A stretch of DNA of 64,000 nt from Barnesiella sp. (GTDB taxonomy: Bacteria > Bacteroidota > Bacteroidia > Bacteroidales > Muribaculaceae). The stretch is taken from positions 44,017 to 108,016 of the forward strand of contig JAAVEW010000011.1 of the NCBI GenBank assembly GCA_014801075.1, read 5' to 3'. A model generated the notes under the pieces. The model worked only from the letters and a program-made list of their open reading frames with translations, was not told where the DNA came from and did not search any database. Of this stretch, positions 17,300-26,163 are shown in pieces. Positions within the stretch are counted from its first letter, which is position 1. The number at the start of each line of letters is the position of its first letter. Made by a program: the position numbers and the translations under genes.

Positions 17300-17992
17300 A
17301 TGATAAAAAGCATGCGCAGTCTGTTGCTGCTCGTGGCCCTGCTGACGGGATTTGCCGCAGCCAAGGCCCAGACCCACTATGTGCCCCACGTGTGGTTGGG
17401 CGGACACGCCGGCATGACAATGTCGGAGATGTCGTTCTCACCCTCCGTACGTCAGTCGATGGCATCGGGGTTCACCGCCGGACTTGCTTTCAAATATGCC
17501 GAGGAACGCCACGTAGGTATCCTCGCCGAACTCAACATAGCACAGCGTGGCTGGAAAGAGGACTTCGAGGACGCGCCCTTCAACTACGAGCGCCGTCTCA
17601 CATACATTGAACTGCCCGTCATGACCCACATATTCTTCGGATCACAGAAATTCAAGGGATTTGTAAACCTCGGTCCTGTCATAGGCTACATGATGGGCGA
17701 CAAGATAACGGCCGACTTCGACTACGAGCACCCCGACATGGTGCCCGGCTTCCCGCTGACCAACCGCTCGACCGAGCAGATGTCAATGGAGATAAAGAAT
17801 AAGTTTGACTACGGTATCACGGCCGGAGCGGGTTGCGAATTTATCATCAAGCACCGCCACGCCTTTTCGCTCGAAGCCCGTTACTATTTCGGTCTTGGCA
17901 ACATATACCCTTCAAGCAAAAAGGATACATTCAGCGCATCGCGCGGCACCTCAATACTCGTAACGCTCGGCTACATGTTCCGCATCAAGTAA
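17300..17992 (+). CDS. PorT-like outer-membrane beta-barrel protein
   Basis: 230 aa. Signal peptide about 1-23 (ending KAQ). The rest is alternating aromatic and polar strands (GGHAGMTMSEMSF, YIELPVMTHIFFG, FSLEARYYFGLGNIY) ending in an aromatic-rich terminal strand (LVTLGYMFRIK), as in the PorT/outer-membrane beta-barrel family of Bacteroidota. Some PorT proteins belong to type IX secretion, but no other such gene is present here, so only the barrel class is claimed. Likely cotranscribed with the LysM protein. It converges on tatD with 48 bases between stops. Confidence 0.75.
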   Translation: MIKSMRSLLLLVALLTGFAAAKAQTHYVPHVWLGGHAGMTMSEMSFSPSVRQSMASGFTAGLAFKYAEERHVGILAELNIAQRGWKEDFEDAPFNYERRLTYIELPVMTHIFFGSQKFKGFVNLGPVIGYMMGDKITADFDYEHPDMVPGFPLTNRSTEQMSMEIKNKFDYGITAGAGCEFIIKHRHAFSLEARYYFGLGNIYPSSKKDTFSASRGTSILVTLGYMFRIK

Positions 17993-18040
17993 GGCCGCCG
18001 CATTAAGACCCCGTTCCACAATGTTTGTTAACGCCGGGGT

Positions 18041-18817
18041 TCAGCCAATGCGAGGGAACAGCGCACGGGCTGAGGCCGTGGTAATCTCGTCGAGCTGCCC
18101 GGTAGTGATACCGAGCGTGGAGGCCACGTAGCTGGCAGTGTGTATCATGAAGGCGCTTTCATTGCGTTTGCCTCTGTTGGGCACGGGCGCGAGGTAAGGA
18201 GAATCGGTTTCGAGAAGTATGCGTTCAGCGCCAATCGCGGGGAGCACTTCGCGCAGGCGGGAGTTCTTGAACGTCACTATGCCGTTGATACCGAAGTAAA
18301 AATCGCCGCGACGGCGTATCCGCTCCACATCGTCAGCCGTGCCGCCGAAACTGTGGAACACTCCCGCCGGAACTTTATCCAACGAATCAATCACCTCAAG
18401 CACCTCGTCAAGTCCGTCACGACAGTGGATTATGACGGGGAGTTCACGCTCCGCCGCCATCGACATCTGTCGGCGCAACACCTCCATCTGCTGCTCGCGG
18501 TACTGCTTGTCCCAGTACAGGTCGATGCCTATCTCCCCTATTGCCACGTAATCGTCGGGATGGTTGGCCAGTTCATCGACCACATATTTCAATTGGGTGT
18601 CAATGTCGTCGCCGTTGACCTCGGTGGGATGATGGCCTATAGCCATGAATGTGTTGCCCGGATAGAGGGCGTGGAGCTGACGCATCGGTTGAAGCGTCGA
18701 GGCGTCGACATTGGGAAATATCATTGTGTCCACCCCTGCGGCGATGGCACGCTCTACCGCAGCCCCGTGGTCAGGAGCAAATTCCTCGAGATAGAGATGG
18801 GTGTGAGTGTCAATCAT
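18041..18817 (-). CDS. TatD-family metal-dependent deoxyribonuclease
   Basis: 258 aa. Metal ligands and active-site motifs: MIDTHTHLYLEEF (HxH at residues 4-6), IGEIGIDLYWD, VIIHCRDG, FHSFGGT and LETDSPYLAP. TatD-family enzymes are cytosolic metal-dependent nucleases (3'-5' DNase, D-tyrosyl-tRNA-type relatives). The start is preceded directly by TAAGTAACTGTTT, a short motif repeated in this window. It follows the prenyl synthase gene by 15 bases, so they are cotranscribed. Confidence 0.9.
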   Translation of the reverse strand: MIDTHTHLYLEEFAPDHGAAVERAIAAGVDTMIFPNVDASTLQPMRQLHALYPGNTFMAIGHHPTEVNGDDIDTQLKYVVDELANHPDDYVAIGEIGIDLYWDKQYREQQMEVLRRQMSMAAERELPVIIHCRDGLDEVLEVIDSLDKVPAGVFHSFGGTADDVERIRRRGDFYFGINGIVTFKNSRLREVLPAIGAERILLETDSPYLAPVPNRGKRNESAFMIHTASYVASTLGITTGQLDEITTASARALFPRIG

Positions 18818-18832
18818 AAAACAGTTACTTAA

Positions 18833-19795
18833 TTATTTCTTTCTACCTATCAGGGAGTTGGCGAAGTCAGTGAAGAAAGCGGCGGCGTCGGCTGAGAGTC
18901 CGGCGGCAGCGATAGCCTCGATGGCCTTTGACATGTAGCGTTCCACCTCCTGCTCGGCGAGGGCGCGCAGGCCGAGGCTGTCATATACCTCTCTCACGGC
19001 CGCGATTTTCTCATCCGCGGGCAGATTGCGGGCAAAGATGTCGGCCATGGCCACGGGGGCTTTCTCCATTGCGCTGATAAGCAGCCAGGTGTGCTTGTCG
19101 TTGACGATGTCGCCGCCAATCGGTTTGCCGAGGGTAGCCTCGTCGCCATACACGTCAAGAATATCATCCTGTATCTGGAACGCGATGCCGAGATTAAGAC
19201 CGTACTGACGGAAAGCCTCAACCGTGTCAATCGAGGCGTCGCCGGTCATTGCGCCTATCATGCATGCACCCGCGAGGAGCGCACCGGTCTTATACTCAAT
19301 CATAGTGATATACTCGTCGAGGGCCACCTCGCTGCGGCGCTCGAAATCCATATCATACTGCTGGCCGCGGTCCACAATCAGTGCCGTCTCGTTGAAGCAG
19401 CGGAGCATATTGATACGCTGCGACGGTCCGAACGGGCTGTCGATGATGCAGCCGGAAGCCTCGGAGAGCATGGTGTCACCCGAAAGGATAGCCTGTGCTG
19501 TGTCCCACTTCTTCCACACGGCGAGACGACCGCGACGTGTAGGCGAGTTGTCCATGATGTCGTCGTGAAGGAGCGTGAAATTGTGGTACAGCTCGACACC
19601 GAGAGCGGGAAGCACGGCATCGGCGGCCGCCACATTCATAGCCTCGGCGGCGGCAAGGGTCAGCACGGGGCGCAGACGTTTACCTTGCCCCTCCATCGTG
19701 TAGCGAATAGGGTCGTAGAGCGATGCGGGCTCGCCATATTGGCGCGATGCAATCGCTTCATTTATTATTGCGGAGTATTCTCTGATTGTTTTCAT
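18833..19795 (-). CDS. Polyprenyl (farnesyl/geranylgeranyl-type) diphosphate synthase
   Basis: 320 aa. Both aspartate-rich substrate motifs are present: LHDDIMDNS (first DDxxD) and FQIQDDILDVYGD (second). GQGKRLRP and PIGGDIVNDKHTWL also fit class I trans-prenyltransferases, which condense IPP with allylic diphosphates to give C15-C20 or longer chains for quinones and undecaprenyl. The product length cannot be read from sequence by eye. It is upstream of tatD and shares the isoprenoid theme with ispC about 5 kb away. Confidence 0.9.
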   Translation of the reverse strand: MKTIREYSAIINEAIASRQYGEPASLYDPIRYTMEGQGKRLRPVLTLAAAEAMNVAAADAVLPALGVELYHNFTLLHDDIMDNSPTRRGRLAVWKKWDTAQAILSGDTMLSEASGCIIDSPFGPSQRINMLRCFNETALIVDRGQQYDMDFERRSEVALDEYITMIEYKTGALLAGACMIGAMTGDASIDTVEAFRQYGLNLGIAFQIQDDILDVYGDEATLGKPIGGDIVNDKHTWLLISAMEKAPVAMADIFARNLPADEKIAAVREVYDSLGLRALAEQEVERYMSKAIEAIAAAGLSADAAAFFTDFANSLIGRKK

Positions 19796-19840
19796 ATTGC
19801 AGTTTCAATTAGATAAGCTTTGAAGTATGCACGTTTGGCT

Positions 19841-20113
19841 CTATCCAAACAGTTCGGAGTGTGAGCCCAGACGAACAAGGCTGATTTCATCTGTATCGGG
19901 GTCAAACCATATTAGAAGAAAATCACCCTCGATATGGCATTCCATGTGTCCGGCGTAATCCCCTGTTAACATGTGTGGACGATTTTCTTCCGGTATCTGC
20001 ATCTCGTTTTGCAGTAATCCCAAAATTTTAAATAGCTTTTCAACTTTCTTGGGATTATTACGAAAGCGTTTGTAATCTTTCTTATATTGCCCGGTAGCTT
20101 TGAGCTTTTTCAT
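19841..20113 (-). CDS. YafQ-family mRNA interferase toxin
   Basis: 90 aa. The short RelE/ParE-superfamily fold has the YafQ signature: KKDYKRF near the start, PHMLTGDYAGHMECHIEGD in the middle and LVRLGSHSELF at the end. The two central His, the Asp and the C-terminal His correspond to catalytic residues of E. coli YafQ, which cuts ribosome-bound mRNA. The ATG overlaps the antitoxin stop by 4 bases (ATGA), the usual coupling. It sits between the prenyl synthase and radC as an insertion in otherwise housekeeping DNA. Confidence 0.9.
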   Translation of the reverse strand: MKKLKATGQYKKDYKRFRNNPKKVEKLFKILGLLQNEMQIPEENRPHMLTGDYAGHMECHIEGDFLLIWFDPDTDEISLVRLGSHSELFG

Positions 20114-20364
20114 AAGCCCATGGAGTTTTCCATCGCCTGAATAGAAGAAAGGTCAATGGCAGGCTCATTACGAAGGGCTCCACTCTCAGCTTCCTGCATT
20201 GCAGCGATAGTAACGGCATTAGGTTCGTGATAAGCTGCATCAAGGAGCAAAGTCTCGACATAGTTGTTAAGGCTTCGGTTCTGACGTTTTGCAAGTTGCC
20301 TGAGTCGCTCAATGAGGTCGACCGGCAGGCGAAAACTTTGATTTTTTTTCAATGCAATATCCAT
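20110..20364 (-). CDS. Ribbon-helix-helix antitoxin paired with YafQ
   Basis: 84 aa. The N-terminal half (about 8-45, SFRLPVDLIERLRQLAKRQN, then SLNNYVETLL) is a ribbon-helix-helix DNA-binding domain. The acidic, less ordered C-terminal half would wrap the toxin. It is the first gene of the pair, so it should repress its own promoter (-7 TAACTTTG at 20412-20419). The sequence immediately before the ATG is AAACAGTTACTT, a motif found at several other gene starts here. Confidence 0.85.
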   Translation of the reverse strand: MDIALKKNQSFRLPVDLIERLRQLAKRQNRSLNNYVETLLLDAAYHEPNAVTIAAMQEAESGALRNEPAIDLSSIQAMENSMGL

Positions 20365-20411
20365 AAGTAACTGTTTAAAATCCTTTTATATTAACCGTAT
20401 TATTTTATAAT

Positions 20412-20419
20412 GCAAAGTT
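20412..20419 (-). promoter_or_regulatory. -7 box (TAACTTTG) of the toxin-antitoxin operon
   Basis: Reverse-strand TAACTTTG 48 nt upstream of the antitoxin ATG. The surrounding AT-rich region (20380-20445) is the likely place for the RHH operator, but I see no clear palindrome. Confidence 0.5.
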
Positions 20420-20466
20420 AATATAAATGTATTACACTAACAACAATATTGCACTACATGTTTAGA

Positions 20467-21183
20467 TTAGAGGCGGCCGTTGTCATTGTAGGAGTAATAG
20501 CCTTGCGGGCTGATGATGATATGGTCGAGCACGCGGATTTCGAGAAGGTCGGCGGCCTGCTTGAGACGGCGGGTCAGTTGGTCGTCGGCGGCAGAGGGAT
20601 TTAGATTGCCCGACGGATGGTTGTGGACGAAAATCAGAGCCGACGACAGTTTGTCGAGAGCACTTTTCATCACCAGCTTCACGTCGACAAGCGTACTGGC
20701 AGTGCCTCCGCGCGACACCGTCTCTTCAAAAATTATACGGTTGGCACGGTTGAGATGCACCACGCGAAACTCCTCATGGTTGAGCAGTTCCATCTTGCCG
20801 CGCAGCAACTCGTAGACCGTGTCGCTCCCTTTGACCTGTGGGTCAAGCTGCTTCATGTCGAGGGCGCAGCGCGCACCGAGTTCAAAAGCGGCGGCAAGCG
20901 AGATAGCCTTCGCCTCCCCTATCCCTTTGTATTTGCGCACCACCTCGTGGACCGACATACGCGCCAGTCGCGAAAGACGGTTGTCGTTGTCGAGCAGGAT
21001 GTCGCGGCTAAGGTCGACCACCGAACGGCCGGGCAGTCCGCTGCCAAACACTATTGCCAGCAGTTCGGCATTGGAGAGTGTCGCGATACCGTTCTGCAAC
21101 GCTTTCTCGCGCGGCTTGTCGGCGATGTCGAGGTCGGCAACGCGCAGAGTGCGGAGCGGTTCGTCGTGGCCGTATTCTTTCAT
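20467..21183 (-). CDS. radC: RadC-family JAB/MPN-domain protein
   Basis: 238 aa. An N-terminal helix-hairpin-helix region (about 30-110) precedes the JAMM metal motif: FVHNHPSGNLNPSAADD (HxH...D, about 180-200). This is the RadC/JAB family, historically linked to DNA repair but of unproven biochemical role. It is the last gene of the minus-strand run DUF4250-helicase-nspC-GT2-radC. The 69-base spacer to the GT2 gene is a nearly pure TA microsatellite (21184-21230). Confidence 0.9.
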   Translation of the reverse strand: MKEYGHDEPLRTLRVADLDIADKPREKALQNGIATLSNAELLAIVFGSGLPGRSVVDLSRDILLDNDNRLSRLARMSVHEVVRKYKGIGEAKAISLAAAFELGARCALDMKQLDPQVKGSDTVYELLRGKMELLNHEEFRVVHLNRANRIIFEETVSRGGTASTLVDVKLVMKSALDKLSSALIFVHNHPSGNLNPSAADDQLTRRLKQAADLLEIRVLDHIIISPQGYYSYNDNGRL

Positions 21184-21230
21184 GTTATATATATTATATA
21201 TGTTATATATTCTATATAATATATTACTAC
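21184..21230. repeat. TA-rich low-complexity spacer upstream of radC
   Basis: The spacer consists almost only of TATATAT/TTATATA words broken by single G or C. It may hold a promoter for radC or simply be slippage-prone DNA. Confidence 0.6.
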
Positions 21231-21252
21231 TCTTCGGAGAGGGCAGGAACGA

Positions 21253-22251
21253 TTATTTTCCCTTGCGGGCGGCTACTTCCTCCTCAATATTGCGCCCCTT
21301 GCCGAGGATTATCTTGGTGAAATAAGCCTTTATGAAACCTGTGCCGTAGCCTATAAGCTGAATGAACGATGCGGGCACGGCCAGCGCCGCCACCTTAAGG
21401 CTGCGCGTTGACACGAGAGCGGCCACAAACAGCGCCACGGCATACACTCCGATGGGAGCGAGGAACCACGGGCTTACAAAGACAGCGCCGACCAACAGCA
21501 TCAGCAACCCTATGACGAAGCATGCGGGCAGGGCGTGGACGAGTTTCATCGAGCCGGGGTAAAGGAGTTTGAGCGTGATACGCGACATGCCGAACACATG
21601 CACCTGGCGGAAGAACTTGCGCATGCTCAGGCGGCGCTTGTGGTACACGGGGCAGTTGCGTATCAGTCCGGTGGTGAATCCTCCCGCCTCTATGCGCTTG
21701 CTCATGTCGATATCCTCGGAAAACATTTCGCGGAAACCTCCCGTCTCTTCATACACCTCGCGCGAGAAGCCCATGTTGAACGTGCGCGGGGTGAACTTCT
21801 CCATGCTCGCTTTGCCGCCGCGTATGCCGCCGGTGGTGAGAAACGATGTCATGGCGAAATTGATAGCCTTCTGCATGTCGGAGAATGACTCATGTGCGGC
21901 GTCAGGACCGCCGAAGCAGTCGAGCGGACGAGCGTCAAGTTCCCGGGCGAGCGTGGCGAAATAGTCGGGTGGTATCACGCAGTCGGAGTCGAAGAACACG
22001 AAGTAATCGCCCGTGGCATGCGCCATGGAATTATTGCGCGCCGGGGAGCGGCCTATGTTCTCCTGCACGTAGTAGCGTATGTCAATACGGTCGGCGTAAC
22101 GGTCGCACACATCGCGGCACGGAATGGTGGAACCATCCTCGGTGATGACCACCTCAAAGTTTTTGACCGTCTGGGCGGCCAGACTCGCAAGCAGGTCCTC
22201 CATCTCGTCGGGACGGTTGTACACCGGTATTATTATCGAAAAGCGTGGCAT
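21253..22251 (-). CDS. GT2-family glycosyltransferase with C-terminal membrane helices
   Basis: 332 aa from ATG 22251, which opens into MPRFSIIIPVYNRPDE, the usual GT2 beginning. The catalytic part (about 1-235) has EDGST, YFVFFDSDCVIP (DxD-like metal site) and TGGFREMFSEDIDMSKR (ED motif). Two or three hydrophobic helices follow (about 250-320), so it is anchored in the inner membrane. Substrates are unknown; such enzymes build surface polysaccharide or glycolipid. Placed 26 bases after nspC. Confidence 0.85.
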   Translation of the reverse strand: MPRFSIIIPVYNRPDEMEDLLASLAAQTVKNFEVVITEDGSTIPCRDVCDRYADRIDIRYYVQENIGRSPARNNSMAHATGDYFVFFDSDCVIPPDYFATLARELDARPLDCFGGPDAAHESFSDMQKAINFAMTSFLTTGGIRGGKASMEKFTPRTFNMGFSREVYEETGGFREMFSEDIDMSKRIEAGGFTTGLIRNCPVYHKRRLSMRKFFRQVHVFGMSRITLKLLYPGSMKLVHALPACFVIGLLMLLVGAVFVSPWFLAPIGVYAVALFVAALVSTRSLKVAALAVPASFIQLIGYGTGFIKAYFTKIILGKGRNIEEEVAARKGK

Positions 22252-22277
22252 AGTGGTAGTTGTTAATTGGATGTCTC

Positions 22278-23441
22278 TCAGCACATGCGGTTGCGGTAGT
22301 CCTCGTAGGTGAAGCGGCGCAGATACTCGATGTCGCCGTTGCTGCGGGCGAGGACGATGTCGGGGTGCTGCAATCCGTTGAACATCGTGGTCTTGACCGT
22401 TGTGTAGTGGTTCATATCCTCAAGCGTCAGGCGGTCGCCGGCTTTGAGGGGAGCGTCAAACGACCAGTCGCCCACGTAGTCGCCGCTCAGGCAGGAGTTG
22501 CCGCCGAGACGGTAGGTGGGAAAAGCAGTGTCGACCTCGCTGCGGCTCTCGGTGATGAGCGGCTGATAGGGCATTTCAAGGGTATCGGGCATGTGGCAGG
22601 CGAAGGAGGCGTCGATGATGGCCGTCTTTACACCCTGGTTCTCGACGACATCGACTACCGAGGTGATGAGGTCGCCTGTGCGCCATGTGAACGCGCTGCC
22701 CGGCTCCATGATTACCTGCACGCCGGGATGTCGCTGCTTGAAGCCGTTGAGTAGCTCGACAAGATGCTCCACGTCATAACCGTCGCGGGTCATAAGATGG
22801 CCGCCACCCATGTTGACCCACTTGACTTGGTCAATCATGTCGCCGAACTGACTCTCGAAGGCTTCGAGCACCTTGGCAAGGTCGTAGGACGTTGACTCGC
22901 AGAGCTGATGGAAATGCAGACCTTCGATTCCTTCGGGGAGCTTGCCGCCGAGCATCTCGGCTGTCACACCGAAACGCGAACCGGGGAGCGCGGGGTTGTA
23001 GATGTCGGTCTCGATGACGGAGCATTGCGGGTTGACACGCAGGCCGGGCGACACGTGGTGACCGCCGGAGGCGTTGTGTGCCTCGATATCCTTTTTGAAA
23101 CGTAGGTACTGGTCAACGGAGTTGAAAGTGATGTGGGAGCTGCCGTCGATGTATTCACCGATAGTAGCCGGAGTGTAGGCCGGACAGTAGGCATGGACGC
23201 GATGGCCCAGCTCGTCGTTGCCGAGACGCATCTCGTTGATTGAACTTGCCGTGCTGCGGAAGCCATACTCGCGGAATATATCGAACGTGCGCCACAGGGC
23301 GTTGGCCTTGAATGCCATTATAATCTCGGCCCCGGTGCGGCGTCGCACGCTGTCGATAAGGTCGAGGTTGCGGCGTATCTTGTCCTCGTAGACGATGCAG
23401 AACGGTGTGGGGAGTGAGGATATATCGGGTATCATTGTCAT
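22278..23441 (-). CDS. nspC: Carboxynorspermidine / carboxyspermidine decarboxylase
   Basis: 387 aa, PLP-dependent alanine-racemase-type barrel. IIMAFKANALW contains the PLP-binding lysine. INPQCSVIETDIYNP-like text (read here as VNPQCSVIETDIYNP), LPGSRFGV, WVNMGGGHLM and IIDASFACHMPD are typical of NspC. It decarboxylates carboxyspermidine to spermidine in the Bacteroidota polyamine route; the dehydrogenase partner is not in this window. It lies between the helicase and the GT2 in a minus-strand run. Two ATGs (MTM) sit at the start; the first is used. Confidence 0.92.
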   Translation of the reverse strand: MTMIPDISSLPTPFCIVYEDKIRRNLDLIDSVRRRTGAEIIMAFKANALWRTFDIFREYGFRSTASSINEMRLGNDELGHRVHAYCPAYTPATIGEYIDGSSHITFNSVDQYLRFKKDIEAHNASGGHHVSPGLRVNPQCSVIETDIYNPALPGSRFGVTAEMLGGKLPEGIEGLHFHQLCESTSYDLAKVLEAFESQFGDMIDQVKWVNMGGGHLMTRDGYDVEHLVELLNGFKQRHPGVQVIMEPGSAFTWRTGDLITSVVDVVENQGVKTAIIDASFACHMPDTLEMPYQPLITESRSEVDTAFPTYRLGGNSCLSGDYVGDWSFDAPLKAGDRLTLEDMNHYTTVKTTMFNGLQHPDIVLARSNGDIEYLRRFTYEDYRNRMC

Positions 23442-23489
23442 GTAGGTTTTATCGGTGAATGAAAATATTGCGGTGCCGGAGCGGTATGG

Positions 23490-25814
23490 TCATACAATCT
23501 TGAATTTGGCGAACTTCAGCAGCAGGGTCTTGGTGTCGAGGTTGTCAAATTTCACTACTATCTTGGCATCGGTTCCGGCGGTGTCGAGCTCAATGACAGT
23601 GCCGCGGCCGAAGCGTTCATGCTCGATTGTCATTCCCGGCTCTATCTCCGAGGGGGCGTGCTTGACAAACTCGCCCGAAGCAGCGGGGGCCGATGCCTTG
23701 GCGGGTGTGGGGGGAATGAATCGTGACGACAGGCCGCGCGATGGAGCGGGACGGTGATTGTCGGTGTTGAAGAGGTCGCGGTATCCGCCTACCGATTCAA
23801 AGCGACGGTCGGAGTCAAAGCCGCGGTCACCGCCTGCTGTAGCTCCTTCCGACATGTGGAGGTAGCGGCTCTCGATGTCGCGCAGGAAACGCGACGGGGA
23901 GCAGGTGGCGGTCTGTCCGTTGCGGAAACGGCTTGAGGCATAGCTCATCATGCAGTAACGTTTGGCACGGGTGATAGCCACGTAGAGCAGTCGGCGCTCC
24001 TCCTCAATCTCAGCCGGCGAACCTGACGACATGGCCGAGGGGAAAAGTTCCTCCTCGAGGCCCACGATAAACACGTTGGTGAACTCAAGGCCCTTGGCGG
24101 CATGGACCGTCATGAGGGTGACGCGGGCTGTCTCCTCCGTGTCGGTGTCCTGGTCGGTGAGGAGCGATACCTGCGAGAGGTACTGCGACATGTCGGGATG
24201 CTCGTTGCCCTCCTGCTCGCGCTGCGTCTCGGCGAAGTCCTTAACGCCGTTGAGAAGCTCCTGCAGGTTCTCCTGCTTCGATATGCTCTCTGGGGTATGG
24301 TCGGTGATGAGCGATGAGAGGATGCGCGTGTCGCGTATTATCTTTTCGGCGAGCAGGTCGACCTGAAGGCCGGAGGCGTTGGCGTCGATAAACGTCTGTA
24401 TCAGATCGCGGAATGCGTCGAGCTTGCGGCGCGTGCCGGCGTTCATACCGAGGGTATCGCTGTTGATGTCGCCGATGATGTCCCAGATGCTGCGGGAACT
24501 GTCGAGGGCGGCGCGTGTCAGCTTGTTGAGCGTGGTGTCGCCGATGCCGCGTGCGGGGTAATTGATGATGCGGCGCAGGGCCTCGTCGTCGTTGGGGTTG
24601 ACGGCAAGGCGGAAATATGCGATGGCGTCCTTCACCTCCTTGCGCTGGTAGAATGAGAGGCCGCCGTAGATGCGGTAAGGGATGTTGCGCTTGCGCAGTG
24701 ACTCCTCGAGGATACGCGACTGGGCGTTGGTGCGGTAGAGAATTGCATACTCGTCATAGTCCTCGGGGTACTCGCGCTTGAGGTTGGCGATATGGGTGGC
24801 TACCTTGAAGCTCTCCTCGTAGTCGCTGTAACATTTCACCACGTCGATGCGGCTGCCGACGTCGTTGCGCGAGAACACCTGCTTCGGTATCTGGAAGCGG
24901 TTCTTGGCTATGAGGGTGTTGGCGGCGTTGATGATGGTCTGGGTGGAGCGGTAGTTCTCCTCCAGTTTGAACGTGGCGAGATTGGGATAGGAGTTGCGCA
25001 GATTGAGAATGTTCCTGATATTGGCACCGCGGAACGAGTAGATACTCTGCGCGTCGTCGCCCACTACGCAGAGATTGTTGGCGTCGGAGGTGAGGCGGGT
25101 CACTATGAGGTGCTGTGCGAAGTTGGTGTCCTGATACTCATCGACGAGTATGTAGCGGAAGAACTCGCGGTAGTGGTTGCACACGTCGGGATTGTCGCGC
25201 AGCAACACGTTGGTGTAGTACAGCAGGTCGTCGAAGTCCATCGCTCCGGCCACTACGCAACGGCTCTTGTAGGCGCGGTATATCTCCGATATGAGCGGGC
25301 GGCGCGAACGACGGTCAGCGTCGACAAGGTCACGGTTGGCGGCATAGTCGCCGGGCGACAGCAAGGCATTTTTGGCCATCGAGATTGCTGACTGCACGGT
25401 GGAGGGCTTGTACACCTTCTCGTCGAGCTGCATATCCTTGATAATGGTCTTAATCAGTGACTTGGAGTCGGAACTGTCGTAGATTGTAAAGTCGCTCTTG
25501 AAGCCTATGAGGGAGGCGTGACGGCGGAGTATGCGCAGGAAGATGGAGTGGAAAGTGCCCATCCACAGCTTCGAGGCAACGTCGTGGCCCACAAGCGATT
25601 CGATACGTTCACGCATCTCGCGTGCGGCCTTGTTGGTGAACGTCAGCGCCATTATGCGGTATGGCTCGTAGCCCTTGGCGAGGAGGTGTACAATCTTGTA
25701 GGTCAGCACACGTGTCTTGCCCGAACCGGCGCCGGCTATTACAAGCAGCGGCCCGTCAAGATACTCCACAGCCTTGCGCTGCTGGTCGTTAAGTTTACTC
25801 AGATAGTCGGTCAT
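23490..25814 (-). CDS. pcrA: UvrD/PcrA-type superfamily 1A DNA helicase
   Basis: 774 aa, full length for the family. Motifs in order: Q-motif LNDQQRKAVEY, Walker A AGAGSGKT (about 32-39), motif II DEYQDTN, GDDAQSIYSFRGA, YRTNAQSRILE and VTLMTVHAAKGLEF, then VAITRAKR. The C-terminal Tudor-like domain (about 715-774, GMTIEHERFGRGTVIEL) is the RNA-polymerase-binding part of PcrA. It unwinds DNA 3'-5' in mismatch and excision repair and clears stalled replication forks. Between DUF4250 (27-base gap) and nspC (48-base gap) in one minus-strand run. Confidence 0.93.
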   Translation of the reverse strand: MTDYLSKLNDQQRKAVEYLDGPLLVIAGAGSGKTRVLTYKIVHLLAKGYEPYRIMALTFTNKAAREMRERIESLVGHDVASKLWMGTFHSIFLRILRRHASLIGFKSDFTIYDSSDSKSLIKTIIKDMQLDEKVYKPSTVQSAISMAKNALLSPGDYAANRDLVDADRRSRRPLISEIYRAYKSRCVVAGAMDFDDLLYYTNVLLRDNPDVCNHYREFFRYILVDEYQDTNFAQHLIVTRLTSDANNLCVVGDDAQSIYSFRGANIRNILNLRNSYPNLATFKLEENYRSTQTIINAANTLIAKNRFQIPKQVFSRNDVGSRIDVVKCYSDYEESFKVATHIANLKREYPEDYDEYAILYRTNAQSRILEESLRKRNIPYRIYGGLSFYQRKEVKDAIAYFRLAVNPNDDEALRRIINYPARGIGDTTLNKLTRAALDSSRSIWDIIGDINSDTLGMNAGTRRKLDAFRDLIQTFIDANASGLQVDLLAEKIIRDTRILSSLITDHTPESISKQENLQELLNGVKDFAETQREQEGNEHPDMSQYLSQVSLLTDQDTDTEETARVTLMTVHAAKGLEFTNVFIVGLEEELFPSAMSSGSPAEIEEERRLLYVAITRAKRYCMMSYASSRFRNGQTATCSPSRFLRDIESRYLHMSEGATAGGDRGFDSDRRFESVGGYRDLFNTDNHRPAPSRGLSSRFIPPTPAKASAPAASGEFVKHAPSEIEPGMTIEHERFGRGTVIELDTAGTDAKIVVKFDNLDTKTLLLKFAKFKIV

Positions 25815-25841
25815 CAGTCAACGGTTGACAAAAAGTGGTGA

Positions 25842-26024
25842 CTAAACGAATTTATTTTGTTCTGCATCGTAGTGATAGTCAATCGCTGCCAGACGCTCTT
25901 TCAGGTCGTCGGCATCGATATCGAGGTCGTCGCACAGGGCTTCGAGCGACGGGTAGAAATCACGCAGTTTCATATTGACGAAACTGAGCAGCATTGCGGG
26001 GTCGCGGGGTATATCGTAGTTCAT
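25842..26024 (-). CDS. DUF4250 small protein
   Basis: 60 aa. The whole protein fits DUF4250: IPRDPAMLLSFVNMKLRDFY, then LEALCDDLDIDADDL and a YDAEQNKFV end. Function unknown. It is the first gene of the run leading into the helicase, with a reverse-strand TACCTTTA-like box about 65 bases upstream of the ATG and a small GTAGC/GCTAC hairpin in the leader (near 26057-26071). Confidence 0.85.
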   Translation of the reverse strand: MNYDIPRDPAMLLSFVNMKLRDFYPSLEALCDDLDIDADDLKERLAAIDYHYDAEQNKFV

Positions 26025-26163
26025 CTTGCGGATGTAATAATTTATAACTTGTTGGAGTAGCGCGGGCTACCGGTTGTTTTAAAATAAGTCATGTAAAGGT
26101 ACAAAAAAACTTTCAGTTGGCAAGGGGTGTTTTATTATATAATGTAATTAAACTTTTACGACT

